NCBI GenBank assembly: GCA_029817715.1 | Contig: JARUPY010000469.1 | Span: 1 to 64,000, forward strand | DNA: 64,000 nt | Direction: 5' to 3' | Origin: Melastoma dodecandrum | Lineage: Eukaryota; Streptophyta; Magnoliopsida; Myrtales; Melastomataceae | In this document: positions 22,793 through 33,720 of the stretch, one piece after another | Position numbering within the stretch: position 1 is the first letter of the stretch | Layout: the number at the start of each line of letters is the position of its first letter | Notes under the pieces: model-generated | The model's database searches: none | The model's input: the letters and a program-made list of their open reading frames with translations, nothing else | What the model was told of the DNA's origin: nothing | Position numbers and translations under genes: made by a program

Positions 22793-23402
22793 AAAATGTG
22801 GTCCCAAAGATCCGTGCATGATCATATGAGATTTTGGAAAAAAGTGACATGGCTAGGTGAACACTTCTTTGTATTGTTTCTCGGGTAGGGCCAAATTTGA
22901 GAGACAGGAAAATCGAATATTTCAACTTAACAGTTCACAAATCGAAGATGTTGAGTTTGACACTGAAATCTTGGAATTCTGTGTTTCTTTTTTCTTCTTT
23001 ATTTGCGTGGAAGATCTAACTTGAGGTTGGCTTTCCTTTTTGGAAAAAGAAATTTTGAGTTTCCATTTTTGACTTGATTTGTAGTTAACGATTGAAGATC
23101 ATCCTCACTTGCCAGGGAAGCATGCATCTGTACATCCTTGCAGACACGGTGCAGTGATAAAGAAAATCATTGATGTGTCTTAATGTCACGGGGAGTTGAA
23201 CCAGAAGTTGACAAGTACTCTCCTTATTCTTCATCATTTGACTCCTTGCTGTTTTTACATTAAGCTTCTGACTTTCTAACTGGATTTGATTCTCTTGTTC
23301 TATAGGTATTTGTTCTTATTTCTAAAGCTTGTGGCCTCAGTGATTCCAACCATTGAGTATGACTTCACAATGGATTTTGACCTTGGCAGTTCCAGCAATT
23401 AA

Positions 23403-23943
23403 GGGGAGGATAACGTTGTGGCTGGTCAGGTCAAATGCAGGCTGAGCATGTCTGGTTCGTACGTGGGCATGGAACGTGTAGATAGGATCGAACAGGAATC
23501 ATACTTGTACATGGTTGGTTTATTTGCTAAATTACGCAATGTGATTTACTGAACCGTTGATGAATGTTTCACTTAGCTGTATATGAACCAAGAAAGTTTG
23601 AAGACTTATATTGAGAAATATCACTCACGGGGGACTCTTTGGCAACTTTCCAGACGAAAGTCCAATAGTCTCATATATGGGGATATGAGGCGTTAAAAAG
23701 CACGGGAAACTCGGAAGTTTGATTGTATCCCGGATCTGTTGTGTTTTACCCGTTCTGGGTTTTAACAGTTCAAAGCCTCTTTTACGTATTTACCACCTAA
23801 AAACAAGCTGCTGTTTGACTGGCAATGGCTTATATTTCAGCAACTGACTCCTAGATTTGTATGTAGGACTAACCCCTCTAGAATTGTGGACATCTTCTTC
23901 GAAGCATCATTCTAATATTGAGAATAATACCCAAGGAACACAG
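23403..23943 (+). other. ATG3 3' flank and PLAT gene upstream region
   Basis: There is no coding signal. The first 100-200 bp after the ATG3 stop would be its former 3' UTR. The rest is the upstream region of the PLAT gene, and no convincing TATA box was picked out. Confidence 0.4.
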
Positions 23944-24667
23944 ATGGTGACTAGCCGCCTCCCGTTAATCCTGTTCTATCTCCTCCTCTCCGTGGTGAGG
24001 GCAGCCGAGGACCCTAATGTGAGTTTCTCTATTGCCTCAACTTAAAATTCCTGTCCTAGCTTTCTTTGAATTTCTGTCACCTTCTCTGGCCTACAAAAAA
24101 CATAGCTTGTGCATCTGTCAACATAATTAGTCTTTCTTATTATTCATCACTTCCATTGGAAATCGTAAGATTTTAGTCTTTGCCTAGTGTTTCAATGTTT
24201 CGTGCTTATATTCCGTTGCAGACGTGTGTCTAAACAATCTTCGTGAAAACGGGGTCGATAATCAAGGCAGGAACAGACTCGAAGATAAGCCTTACTCTGG
24301 GGAGGAATCTGGCCAATCGGTCTGGGTTGGTGATCTGAAGTCGTGGGGCATTATGGAACCATCCCAAGAGTACTTCAAGCGAGGCAACCTGGATGTGTTT
24401 AGTGGGCATGGGCCTTGCCTGAGCGGGTCGGTCTGTAGGCTTAACCTCACGTCGGATGGCTCAGGGCCTAACCATGGATGGTACTGCCATTACGTGGAAG
24501 TAACCTCCACCAGACTTCGTAAGAGGTGCAGCAAAGTGCTATTCGAAGTGGACCAGTGGCTTTCTACTGATATTCCACCCTTTCAGCTCAGGGCTTTGCT
24601 TGATCGCTGTGGGACAACTGCCGATCGTAGACTTGTCGGCAGGGGCAGGGGTGTGACTAATGCTTGA
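23944..24667 (+). pseudogene. PLAT-plant-stress domain protein, recently broken
   Basis: Exon 1 (23944-24018) encodes a 21-residue signal peptide (MVTSRLPLILFYLLLSVVRA) and AEDPN. The intron 24019-24221 has GTGAGT..GCAG borders. Exon 2 encodes the single PLAT/LH2 beta-sandwich of the plant PLAT1-like family: TIFVKTG, GTDSKISLTL, DLKSWGIM, YFKRGNLDVFSGHGPCL, NLTSDGSGPNHGWYCHYVEV and QWLSTDIPPFQL. These ER/secreted proteins are linked to abiotic stress responses (family knowledge). Two defects: TAA at 24231-24233 where the family has Tyr, and a frameshift near 24300. After the shift the frame is open to 24667. The total length would be near 180 aa, normal for the family. Fresh pseudogene or sequencing error. 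Confidence 0.85.
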
Positions 24668-24998
24668 CAAGATGTCGGGGAATTACTGTATGGTGTATTA
24701 AGATTCTTTAGTTTGGTCTGATAACGTTTATGACTCGGGGGTGTTCCTTTCATGGTAATCAAGATAGAACTAATGAAAGTAGCAGCATCACACCGCCAAG
24801 GTTTATATTGTCTTATGATTTTGGCGACATACAAAACACAAGTTTTAAGCGACACACCAGATGGCATAAACAAAACAACTGCCGTATTCATTACAGATAA
24901 GCCTCTGATCCTCAGGGAAAAAAAGTGAGACGGCTCCAGGCCTGCGGAACAGTTTATGTACATCACAGTGAGTACAGGTTATGTCGGCAGATGGTAAA

Positions 24999-26677
24999 TC
25001 AGCCACGCCGGGCTCGTGCAACAGCCACAACCATTAAAACGAATATAGATAGAAGAAATGACGCCCGCAGCTTTTCTTCGAAAGAGTCCAAGGATTTTGC
25101 CTGCCCATCCCCTCCAACAGGATGGATCATTTATCCAACAATTTTCGAAATGTTCTCAATCATTTGCAGCAGCTTCACTCTTGTATCATCAAAGAACCAC
25201 AGTAAAGCATTCATAAAAGGATTTGATTTGGCAGGGCTTCTATCTGGAGAATCCGTTGTGTCATTGGGAAATAGAGTCCCTTCAGCTGCTTCGAGTACAG
25301 AATTCTCTGCAAAAGAACAATAGCATGGATCAAATTTCCTCAAATTTTACGGGTAATGGTCTAGGGCCTCTTCCTCTGCCCAGGAATTCACACCAGAATA
25401 TGCAATGTCTCCAATGTTTTTGAATAATAAACCAATAAATCACAAGAAACAGAATAATGAACATATCCAAAGAGAATATCACGCAAATGCACATATACTG
25501 AGAAGAAACTGTAGTACAAGGAAGCAGCTGGCGACTCCAGCATCGGTCAATTACAAACCTTGTTTGTACGACTCCCTGAGATCTTTTACCACTTCATTGT
25601 TTAAGACGGCTTCCCAAACAGCTTTATCAGAGGACAGGGACATCACCATTTTCTGAGTGATGGTAGATTAAATCCATTAGAGATTACAAAACCTAATATA
25701 AGTACAGAATACTATCTTCACAAGTTACAAAAACAGCAGTGAAAGCCATGTCATGATCAGATCAAGGTTCTTTGAATCAAAATATATAAGGAGACCCAGT
25801 TATTTCAGAAAGGTGCCACTTGCAGCAGAGGAAAACATCACCTGGACAGATGGCTCGTTCCGCAGCATATCAAATGCATCAAAAACCCTTTCGGTTCCAT
25901 AATTCTGAATGGCTCCGGTTGGCAAAGCATGGTCCTCCTTAAAGTCATTCTGGTCAACCTCGGACGCTCTGTCAGGAGGAAAACCAAGTACGAGCACAGA
26001 TGACACGTCATTCTGCAGCGGAAAGCCCTGTCCGTCCCAAACGTGAGGGTAGTAGCTGGGGTCAAAAGCCCTAAAACACAGTCATCTCGTCAGCCGGGCA
26101 ATTAGCTCAAAAGCGAGTAAGAACTAAAGCAACGAGTGGCACCGGCCGAACAAGGACAACCGTCAGGCCTCTCATATATACGTTTGGGAAAACCTGACAG
26201 GCGGGGAAGTAAAAGGGGCACGACAAGCCAGCGCCGAGAAACTTACTTCTGGACAGCAAGAACGGCGCTCTCGACCTCATCCTTGGAAGGAACATCGCCA
26301 AGAACGAAGTCATCAAAATAGTAACCGTCATCAGGATCCTCACCCTCAAACCCATCCACACACACCCAGTCACCGTCATAACCAGTATCGGGATCAGAAG
26401 TGTTGGTAGGGAAAACCCCGATAGCCCTGGAAGCAGGATTAGGAGGAGAGATGAAGGCGTTGGCGGATTTGGTACACAAGGAAAGCGGGTGAGGGGGAGA
26501 CTGAGGAGAAGCGAGGTTCTTGCGGTGGTGGTGGGTCTTCCTCCCGGAAGGGCTGGAGGGGGCAGACGAAACGCCCGTCCTGGAAGAAGAAGAGAGTGTT
26601 CTTCTTCCCATGGCCCTTGACAGGTTCCATCCTCCTCCTCCTCCTCCTCCTCCTCCGCCGATCGGTCCTCCCCCCAT
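24999..26677 (-). pseudogene. Conserved plant protein of unknown function, stop before membrane anchor
   Basis: Four exons with GT/AG borders and consistent phases: 26677-26247, 26070-25842, 25652-25559 and 25306-24999. Exon 1 is Gly- and Ser-rich, then acidic and aromatic (DDGYYFDDFVLGDVPSKDEV). Exon 2 ends NYGTERVFDAFDMLRNEPSV. Exon 3 carries MVMSLSSDKAVWEAVLNNEV. Exon 4 carries a WFFDDTRVKLLQMIENISKIV helix. An in-frame TAA at 25131-25133 gives 309 residues. The same frame continues open afterwards with FEEKLRASFLLSIFVLMVVA, a single membrane segment, and RARRG before TGA (353 aa). I recognise this layout as a plant-specific uncharacterised family ending in a tail anchor, which the stop removes. 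It may be a truncated protein or an early pseudogene. Confidence 0.7.
26640..26662 (+). repeat. CTC trinucleotide run
   Basis: A run of CCT/CTC triplets, read on the minus strand as the poly-Gly segment of exon 1 of the adjacent gene. Confidence 0.8.
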
Positions 26678-27548
26678 TTTTCCTTCCTAAATTCTTCCGA
26701 CCGAGATGGTTTCCTCCTCCTCCTGCCTTATTCTGACAATATTGATTTTTCTCGCGATAAATTAAGCAAATTATCGAGAGAAAATTTCCAAAAATACCCC
26801 ACCATTTTTAAATTGATTAAATTATTCGATTTATCGTAAACTAATTTTTTAGGGTTTAGGATTTACATAATATATTCATATATTCTAAATTTCATTCTCG
26901 TCCGACTAACGGAGATTGACGTGGCGCTGACATGGAACTAACGTCGGGAGTCCCCGCCGTTAAAAAAAAAATCACCCAAATTAACCCTAAATCCCAAATC
27001 GGGCACTCTTCCTCCTCAGTCCTCTTACTCTTCCAATTGCTCCGTTCTCCTCTAACAGTCCTTTTACAGAGCACATCGATCAGTCCTCTCCCTCCTCCTC
27101 CTCGCAATCCCGCCAGCCCTCTTTCTCTTCCCCTGCCTCTTCCAAAATTCCCGACCTCTCCACCCCGGTCATCTTCCTCCTCCGCCCCGCAACCCCGTCA
27201 ACCATCTTCCTCTTCCTAGCCATCTTCTTCTTCCTCGACCTCTCCAACTCGGTCATCTTCCTCCTCCGCCCCGCAATCCCGCCAGCCATCTTCCTACTCC
27301 CAGCCCTCTTCCTCTTCCCCGACCTCTCCACCTCGCTCCTCTTCCTCCTCAGTCCTGTTCCTGCAAAACTGACCTCCGCTCTCCAATCCCGCCAACGCTC
27401 TTCCCCCACCCCCGACTTACCCACCGACCCAGTATCCCCAACCTTCAACGATACCCACCGACACACCATCCCCCCTGACCCACCTTCCCCAACCCACCAC
27501 CCACAGTCCCATTCGGTGAGGTTGTGTCGTCTGAGTTGCCGTTAGGTA

Positions 27549-28160
27549 ATGGAGGAATGTCATGGCGATTTGATTCTACATGTGGGCGGTAAGCTTAGTT
27601 TGAGGGGTAGGGTAAGCTATGTTGGTGGAAAAAACTTGCAGAATAGAGAATGTTGACGTAGATAGAATCGGATGCTTTATAGTGACGAATTTTATCAATA
27701 GGGTTGGATACGATCCCACAAGGATGTGGTTTGCTAGGCCTGAAAAGAGTTTGACTAAAGGTTTGATAGATATTTATAGTGATTCCGAAGTAGCTGAATT
27801 GGTAAAACTGTTAGTGGAGGCGAAATCAATCAATATATATGTTGAAGGTGATGAATGCAATGATAGTGATCCTGAGGAATAAGAGGCTGAGCTAGAAAGG
27901 GATGATGATTCGGTTGAAGGCTGCCCAAAAGAGTCTGTCCTTGGCACTCCCGTGGAAATTGAGGCTGTGGAATCGGAGTATCAAAGTTCAGAAGCCGAAC
28001 ATGGAGGCATCGACGAGCCTCCAATAGCAGGCTTTAGAAGTTGTGTTCCTTTCTTCGGGAGCACAAGAAAGCTCAATAGCAGGCCCGAGCATGGAGGCAT
28101 CGACAGCTGGGAATTGGTTTACTTGACTGTGGAATGGGATTTGGTTGAGTTGACTTGTAT
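27549..28160 (+). pseudogene. MULE transposase N-terminal domain remnant
   Basis: The frame near 27549 opens with MEECHGDLILHVGGKLSLRG, and the 87-codon stretch at 27619-27882 continues with the domain ending SINIYVEGD. This is the N-terminal PB1-like domain typical of plant MuDR transposases (..VNIYVEH..). An acidic tail follows (stop at 27880-27882, coding signal to about 28160). The DDE core, SWIM finger and zinc knuckle are missing. Confidence 0.75.
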
Positions 28161-28460
28161 ATGATTGTGTAAACTGATTGTTGTCCAATTTGTGTAAATC
28201 GTATGTTGTCCAGTTTGTATCTCCCGATTGTCCAGATTGCATGAAACAGATTATATAAACTGTGTCCAGTTTTGGACAGTTTGTTGTTTATTTTTGTATT
28301 TCCGGTTTTGGATGTTGCCTACCAGTTTGTATGTCCAGTTTTTTACGGTTTGTATGAGTAGTTTGTATGTCCACTTTTTTACAGTTTGTATGTCCAGTTT
28401 TGGACAGATTTTTACTTACCAGTTTGTTTTCCAGATTGTCCAGATTTTTGCAATTCCAGA
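28160..28460 (+). repeat. Degenerate TTTGTATGTCCAG repeats
   Basis: Words such as CAGTTTGTATGTCCA, CAGTTTTGGACAG and CAGATTGTCCAGATT recur every 20-40 bp over 300 bp. This is a loose tandem array between the transposase remnant and the GRF gene. Confidence 0.65.
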
Positions 28461-28551
28461 CTTCTAACAACATCCACATTGTTGCTTACACTCAGATTGT
28501 TGCAAATTCCAATAACAACATCCAACATCAGATTGATGCAATTACAGATGC

Positions 28552-28966
28552 TCACACTATGGTCTCATACTTTGTCATAAAACTAAATCCAACAACAAAG
28601 ATAACAAAGATAAAAAATATACCAGACACAATTATATATCTAATAATCTCCAATCTCGCTTCAAGCTTAATCAGTTGCATCTCGACCTTCATAATTCTTT
28701 CCTCGAACGCATGGTTAACCAAGTCTTCCTTCCTTGAATGTGATCTTGCATTTTCAGATTCCAACTACATAAAAAATCCACAACCTCCATCATCTTCTTT
28801 GTAACAAGGATAACCCACATACATTCTACCTTTGTTCATATCTGTTTTTGTTAATTTAGGATGATAAACAATCCTGCACTTTGCAGTGAACCCAAGACTG
28901 TATGTTCTCATGGCTGTCGACACTGCTTGAGAACTCCTTCTTTAAGTTTTTCCGCTTAATAGACAT
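28552..28966 (-). pseudogene. GRF zinc-finger/coiled-coil/membrane protein carried by MULE 1
   Basis: Starting at 28966, the minus strand encodes a short basic N-terminus. After a frameshift comes a decayed GRF finger (KTDMNKGRMYVGYPCYKEDD then GGCGFF and a stop where Trp is expected). A 60-residue charged helix follows (HAFEERIMKVEMQLIKLEAR) and a final hydrophobic segment (YIIVSGIFFIFVIFVVGF). This is the layout of the small plant 'At4g04775-like' GRF proteins. It lies opposite the transposase strand, as in MULE 2. At least one frameshift and one stop make it a pseudogene. Confidence 0.7.
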
Positions 28967-29990
28967 GATCCACCTTCAGATCCCTTCATGAAAGCCATAA
29001 TAAAGAAATCAACTACTTAAAAAACTAAAAAAACGAACTACTTAAAAGAACAAAAAAAACGAAACCATAATCAACTAAAAGAAATCATTTATTTAAAAAA
29101 ACGAAACCATAATCTCAACTCTTGACAAACCACCAACACAACGCAAACACTAGCAACTATGAAAGCAGCAATTTCTCCTCCTCGACATGGAGAACTCCGT
29201 GGATGTGATCACTCTAAAAGCCCACTCACTCCTACTTGCACCTGGAGCAAGATTTCGATCTATGTTTTCTCAGAAGTTAAACAATCCAGAAACCACCAAC
29301 CACACCAGAATACTAAACTCAACTAGGCCAAAGCTCTGCTCTCTAAATAGGAATAAGACAACCCACAAGGAGCTCAAGTAAACACAAAACTACTCCGCAC
29401 CTGAAACAAGCCAAACAGCCTCAAGAACTCAAACCGGGTCTGACCCGAAATCCAACCCCAGACTCAAAAGGTGCAAACTTTCAGCAGAAACAAGCAAGTA
29501 AACCAAAATGGGTAAACAAAAAAATCCCACACCTCGCGAATTAGGGGTGGGTCGGTGGAGAGGTCGGGGATGGTGGGTCGGTAGAGAGGTCCGGGATGGT
29601 GAGACGGTGGAAAAGTCTGAGATGGTGGAAGAGGCAGGGGAAGTAGAAGAGGGCTGGGGAAGAAGAAGAGGTCTCGCGGGAATCGGCAGCAGTGGAGGAG
29701 GAAGAGGACCGATGGGTAGAGTAAATTGGAGGAGGAAGAGGACTGAAGCGGAAGAGTGCCCGATTTGGGGTTTATGATTAATTTGGGCGATTTTTTTTTT
29801 TACGGCGGGGCGACTGATGGCGTTAGTGCTATGTCAGCGCCACGTCAACCTCCGTTAGTTGGATGACTGACGAAGGATAGATAAGAAGTAATGGAGTAAG
29901 TTTATGATATATGAATATATTATGTAAATAATAGGATAAATCGGAAAAACGGTATAGTTTAGGATAAATCTGATAATTTGACCTTTAAAA

Positions 29991-30269
29991 TATTGTTTAA
30001 AATTTTTGAGATTATTTCCTTATATATAAAATTCAACCATTCTCATTTTACCCTACTTCATTTTGGCATTATTCCTCTAAAAATTTATTATATTTGTAAA
30101 AAACTCGCACTCTTAATTAATAGTTTTATTTTTACGTATTTTTACTATCTAAGTTATGTTAGTTTAAAATGATAATTGAATTTTCGTAAATTGGTTATAA
30201 TTATATTCTGAGCGATGTATTAATTGAAATTTTATATTTATGTATCAAAATAATAGGATCTTGCGCTTA
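29991..30269. other. AT-rich spacer, nothing recognised
   Basis: The sequence is A/T-rich with no conserved coding or repeat signal, lying between MULE 1 and the next MULE fragment. Confidence 0.4.
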
Positions 30270-31350
30270 GCTGCTATGTTTTGATGTCTACTATGATAAA
30301 GTTCATGATGCAACGATTAAGTTGTTTTTGGTGATGGTTATGCTCGACTGGTTCAAATTGTTGGCAACGCTTTATATATTGATTTGAGTAGATCTCTATT
30401 AGAGATTGGTCATCACAATCGTTTGTCAGTATGGAAAAATGCAATTTCTGCTTGTACCAATTAGAATAGATGAGGATGTCAGTAATTTGTTCGAATTTAC
30501 TTTTAATTGTGGCGGTAGGACGTGACAACATCTTTATATTAACACTTCTAACATTCGTAGTGCTGAATGTGTTAATGCTTTGGATGAGGTGCATTCCCCT
30601 ATGCAAATGGTCTCTAGGTAATGAGAAGTGTAATAATCTCGTCATAAGAGCAATGAGGCATAATATTATTCACTCTTATGCACCTGATAGTAATGCATTG
30701 ATTGAGCAAATGATGGATTGTAGTGAGTCTGAATCTAATTATGAACAATATGATTATGAACATATTGTCATTGGTAGTACAAATACATAATATGTTGAAA
30801 TACTTCCGTGAGGAATTTGAAATGTCATTGATTTTTTATGTTCGATCGAAAAGCAATGGTTATAAGTAGTTTAAAGATCATTTTCGTAATGATTTTAGAG
30901 GATTCGGTTCAGCCGATGAATTTCGGGTAAGCTTGAGGTATGAATATAAGAAGGAATTGATTCAAGTTGTGAAGTGCATCATGTTAATACCCATCACAAA
31001 TGTAAAGTGAAAAAATCAGGGAAACAATTGTGGTATGTTGTTTGTTCTGATGTAAAAAAAATGATGTCAATTAAATGTATGTATTCGCAGTAATGATCAT
31101 GCATTTGAGATAACCAAATTTGTTGGTCCACACACTTGTTTGAATCAAATGGTTAGTCAATACCACCTGCACCTTGATTGTAATGTCATGACTTCTCATT
31201 TTCAACACTACATTCGTGCAAATGACGTGAAGGTTTCACTTTTGCATATAATGATTGTTTATAAATATCATTATGATGTATTAGATCTGCCACACATATT
31301 GTATCTCATTATCGCGTATATTTCGATTTACAAAAGCAAAGTGAGGTAAG
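30270..31350 (+). pseudogene. MULE transposase N-terminal fragment, second lineage
   Basis: Plus-strand fragments show FLLVPIRIDEDVSNLF near 30450, GKQLWYVVCSDVKKM near 31020, and FEITKFVGPHTCLNQMVSQ then HLHLDCNVMTSHFQHYIR over 31105-31230, ending KVSLLHIMIVYKYHYD. This matches the pre-catalytic DNA-binding region of plant MULE transposases (..HTC....H..LDS..I...I...V..). It aligns closely with the minus-strand transposase at 63206-63481. The fragment stops before the DDE core and has several frameshifts. Confidence 0.75.
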
Positions 31351-31697
31351 AATTCTACTTATTGAATATCGCTGTTAAATATTGTGTCTCGTACAAAATT
31401 CTATAAGTTAAGACTTTTTTTGTCTCGTACAAAATATTGTCTCGTACACATATTGTATCTCATTAATTCGGCCACTAACTAGATGTATATCCTAACTAAT
31501 TTATTTACCATTAATCCCTCTCGCATTCGCAAACACTAACACGTGAATGTGCACCGTAATTTTTTTAATGAAAGAGCGACGATATACAACAAAATTTAAA
31601 AACAATACATTAATAACAACACTCAATATTTCATTAAAAATCAATAAAACTTAAACTACAAAAACACTAATCTAACATATCTAAAAACCAAAACTAT

Positions 31698-32200
31698 CCG
31701 AGGATTGTACCTAAGTGCAATTTGTATGAAAAAAATTAAGAAATATGGTTCAGATTTTTAAAATTACATGAAAACCGCTCCTTAGTTGTTGTCTTAAATA
31801 TTGACTTTGAATTTGTAAAGAAGTCACTGTTTGGGACAACGATATAGGCTAAATGAATAAAGTCACTATCTTAAACAATAATTTAGGGTGACTTGGAGAT
31901 TTATTGAACTATTTTTGGTGTTGGACCAAAGTCGTTGTTTAAAAAACAACTATCCTTAAATATATTGTTTCAGACAGTGACTTTTGGGAGCACCAAAAAA
32001 TTCTCAAATCTCCCAAAGTCGCTGTTTAGGATAATGACTTTGCTTATTTTAGCCTAAGTCTTGTATAAATAATGATTTTTTAATTCAAAGTCGATGTTTG
32101 AAACAATGACTTGGGGATGATATATAGGTAATTTTGAAAACTCAAACCGTGTTTCACAAATTTTTTTCCCGACTAACCGTATGGAAGTACAAACCTCAAA
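31698..32200. repeat. Long imperfect inverted repeat (foldback)
   Basis: The arm from about 31698 to 31930 is the reverse complement of about 31940-32200. Paired landmarks are GATTTTTAAAATTACAT / ATAGGTAATTTTGAAAA, ATTGACTTTGAATTTG / TTCAAAGTCGATG, GGCTAAATGAATAAAGTCACT / CAGTCGCTG..GACTTTGCTTATTTTAGCC, and GGAGATTTATTG.ACTATTTTTGGTG / CACCAAAAAATTCTCAAATCTCC. Both arms also contain a loose repeat of AAAGTC(G/A)(C/T)TGTTT about every 60-70 bp. Confidence 0.75.
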
Positions 32201-32599
32201 TTATCCTACTTGACACGAACATAACATAACCATAAATAAATCATAAACTACTCGAACTAATCTTTAAAAATCGAATTCAAACCTTGAAATAATATACACA
32301 ACAGTGTAACACTATCCAACTATCAACAACACCAAAAATCACAAAATCACATGCGATCGAGGATGGAAGTCGGATGCTGGAAGAGGAAGGGAGGTCGGTC
32401 AGTCAGTCAAAATCAGGGATGGCGTTGGAATCGGGAGAGGAAAGACGGAGAGAGGGAGGTTGGAATCGGGGATAAGGGTCAGAATCGGGAATCAGAAAGA
32501 GGAAGAGAGGCAGGTCATAATCGAACATTGGTATAGTTAGGGTTTCGTGTTGGGACTGCGGAAGGAATGAAAGAAGGAATTTGTTATGGATTGAGTCAA

Positions 32600-33720
32600 A
32601 TAGAAGGGGTCGATCATTATATGAGCCGCTAGAAATTAATTTATAATTTATTTAATTATTTGAGTATTATGAGCCCAATTAGTTACTGTTTATTTTCTAG
32701 GGCAAACATTGTCTAGGGTTATTTTCAATTTTTTGGAAGGAAAATAGTTTTCGGCCTCTTTGCTTGGTTTTCGACCTTTTTAGCTTGGAGCAGAATTTGG
32801 TCTGCGGTTCGATAGGGTAAATTGAATCTAACCCTAACAATTGAATGAATAGTTTCCGATCTCCTTGGTTTTCGGCCTTCTTGGCTTGGAGAAGAATTTG
32901 GTCTACTGTTCGTTATGGTTAATTGACTCGACTCTAACCTTAACAATTGGTCCAAGCCGCCGAATTTATGACGATGACGAATTACACTACCAGAATTTCA
33001 GAGCTGGAGGCAAGAATGGTGGAGTTCAATTATAGATTCTTAACAATTGAAGAGCAACTGGGCACCCTAAAGGATGACACTGACCGACAATTCTAAGAAA
33101 TCGTTTGAGATATCGCTGTAATACAATAGGCACTCCCACTGTCGAGGACGGTGCCACCAAGCCATATCCCTGCGTCTATTGAGGCGGGCGATGTTGTTCC
33201 CTCTCCAACGATCATTGCCCCTACGCCTACCATGGTGAATATTGTTCTCCACCCACCGGTCATTGCCTCATCCAATCATCCGTCGGGTTTAGGGTCTTTT
33301 GACAATCGGGGGAGGAAGGAGGAGGAGAAGAGAATTCGAAGCAAGTCATTAACCTGGCCTTCTTGAACAAAGTTGGTTTTGGTGGAGGAAATTACAACAA
33401 AGGTATAAGTGGGTTTGGAGGCAATTATTACATTCAGCCTTGATGACAAAGTGGTTGTTAAGAGGGCACGAGTTGTTACGGACCAAGTCGAAGCGAAAGG
33501 GTCGAGCATTGTGCGGGCCACTGTGGTTGATTTATAATTTATTTAGTTATTTGAGGATTATAAGCCCAATTAGTCACTATTTATTTTCTAGGGCAATTAT
33601 TGTCTATTGAATCTTTTGGGAAGGAATAGTTGCTGCCTCTTGGCTTGGTTAGCCTTCTTTGCTTGGAGTACAATTTGGTATGCTTTTCGTTATGATTAAT
33701 TCAATCTAATCCTAACGAGC
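32600..33720 (+). mobile_element. Internally deleted LTR retroelement
   Basis: Direct repeats at about 32600-32948 and 33500-33716 share ATTTATAATTTATTTA.TTATTTGAG.ATTA, GAGCCCAATTAGT.ACT.TTTATTTTCTAGGGC and CTTGGAG.A.AATTTGGT. The left copy holds an extra partial duplication (GGTTTTCG.CCTT..CTTGGAG at 32767 and 32870). The left repeat ends TAACA|ATTGGTCC, an LTR/primer-like junction. A short gag-like start (ELEARMVEFNYRF) follows, then a sequence joining to what looks like a polyprotein end. RT and integrase are deleted. Confidence 0.65.

Larger units (their letters stand above)
12568..23402 (+). pseudogene. ATG3: Autophagy E2-like enzyme ATG3, broken by a gypsy insertion
   Basis: ATG3 transfers ATG8 to phosphatidylethanolamine in autophagy. 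Exon 1 (12568-12728) encodes MVLTQKLQEAFKGTIERI.., exon 2 (13042-13112) ends ..DKQFLITRN, and exon 3 starts at 13309. It is cut at 13331 and resumes at 21710. Later pieces are about 21889-21960, 22183-22262 (EPDDDNILRTRTY), 22370-22425, 22600-22665 (ELVLEDVSQDHARK), 23085-23214 with the catalytic-Cys motif HPC, and 23306-23402, ending in the usual DFDLGSSSN. Besides the 8.4-kb insertion there is a TGA at 13314-13316, a frameshift in exon 3, a TAA plus an indel in the 22370 exon, and a 2-nt shift near 23182. Splice borders are still mostly GT/AG. The family length is about 310 aa. A working copy must exist elsewhere (inference). Confidence 0.93.
26810..29990 (+). mobile_element. Mutator-like element 1 with long inverted ends
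   Basis: Bases 26810-27060 match the reverse complement of about 29690-29990. Shared blocks include ATTTACATAATATATTCATAT, CTAACGGAG.TTGACGTGGCG, AAATCGGGCACTCTTCC and CAGTCCTCTT. Further inward both arms hold pyrimidine/purine-rich tracts. The ends share CTAACGGAGG.TNACGTGGCGCTGAC with the element at 42.8-47.0 kb, so the two belong to one family. It carries a transposase N-terminal remnant (+) and a GRF gene remnant (-). The catalytic core is deleted. Confidence 0.8.

Noticed and set aside
26932..27469. Ser/Pro-rich plus-strand and Arg/Gly-rich minus-strand frames
   Set aside because: Composition artefacts of the pyrimidine-rich arm of MULE 1; the matching purine-rich frames appear in the opposite arm near 29.5-29.8 kb.
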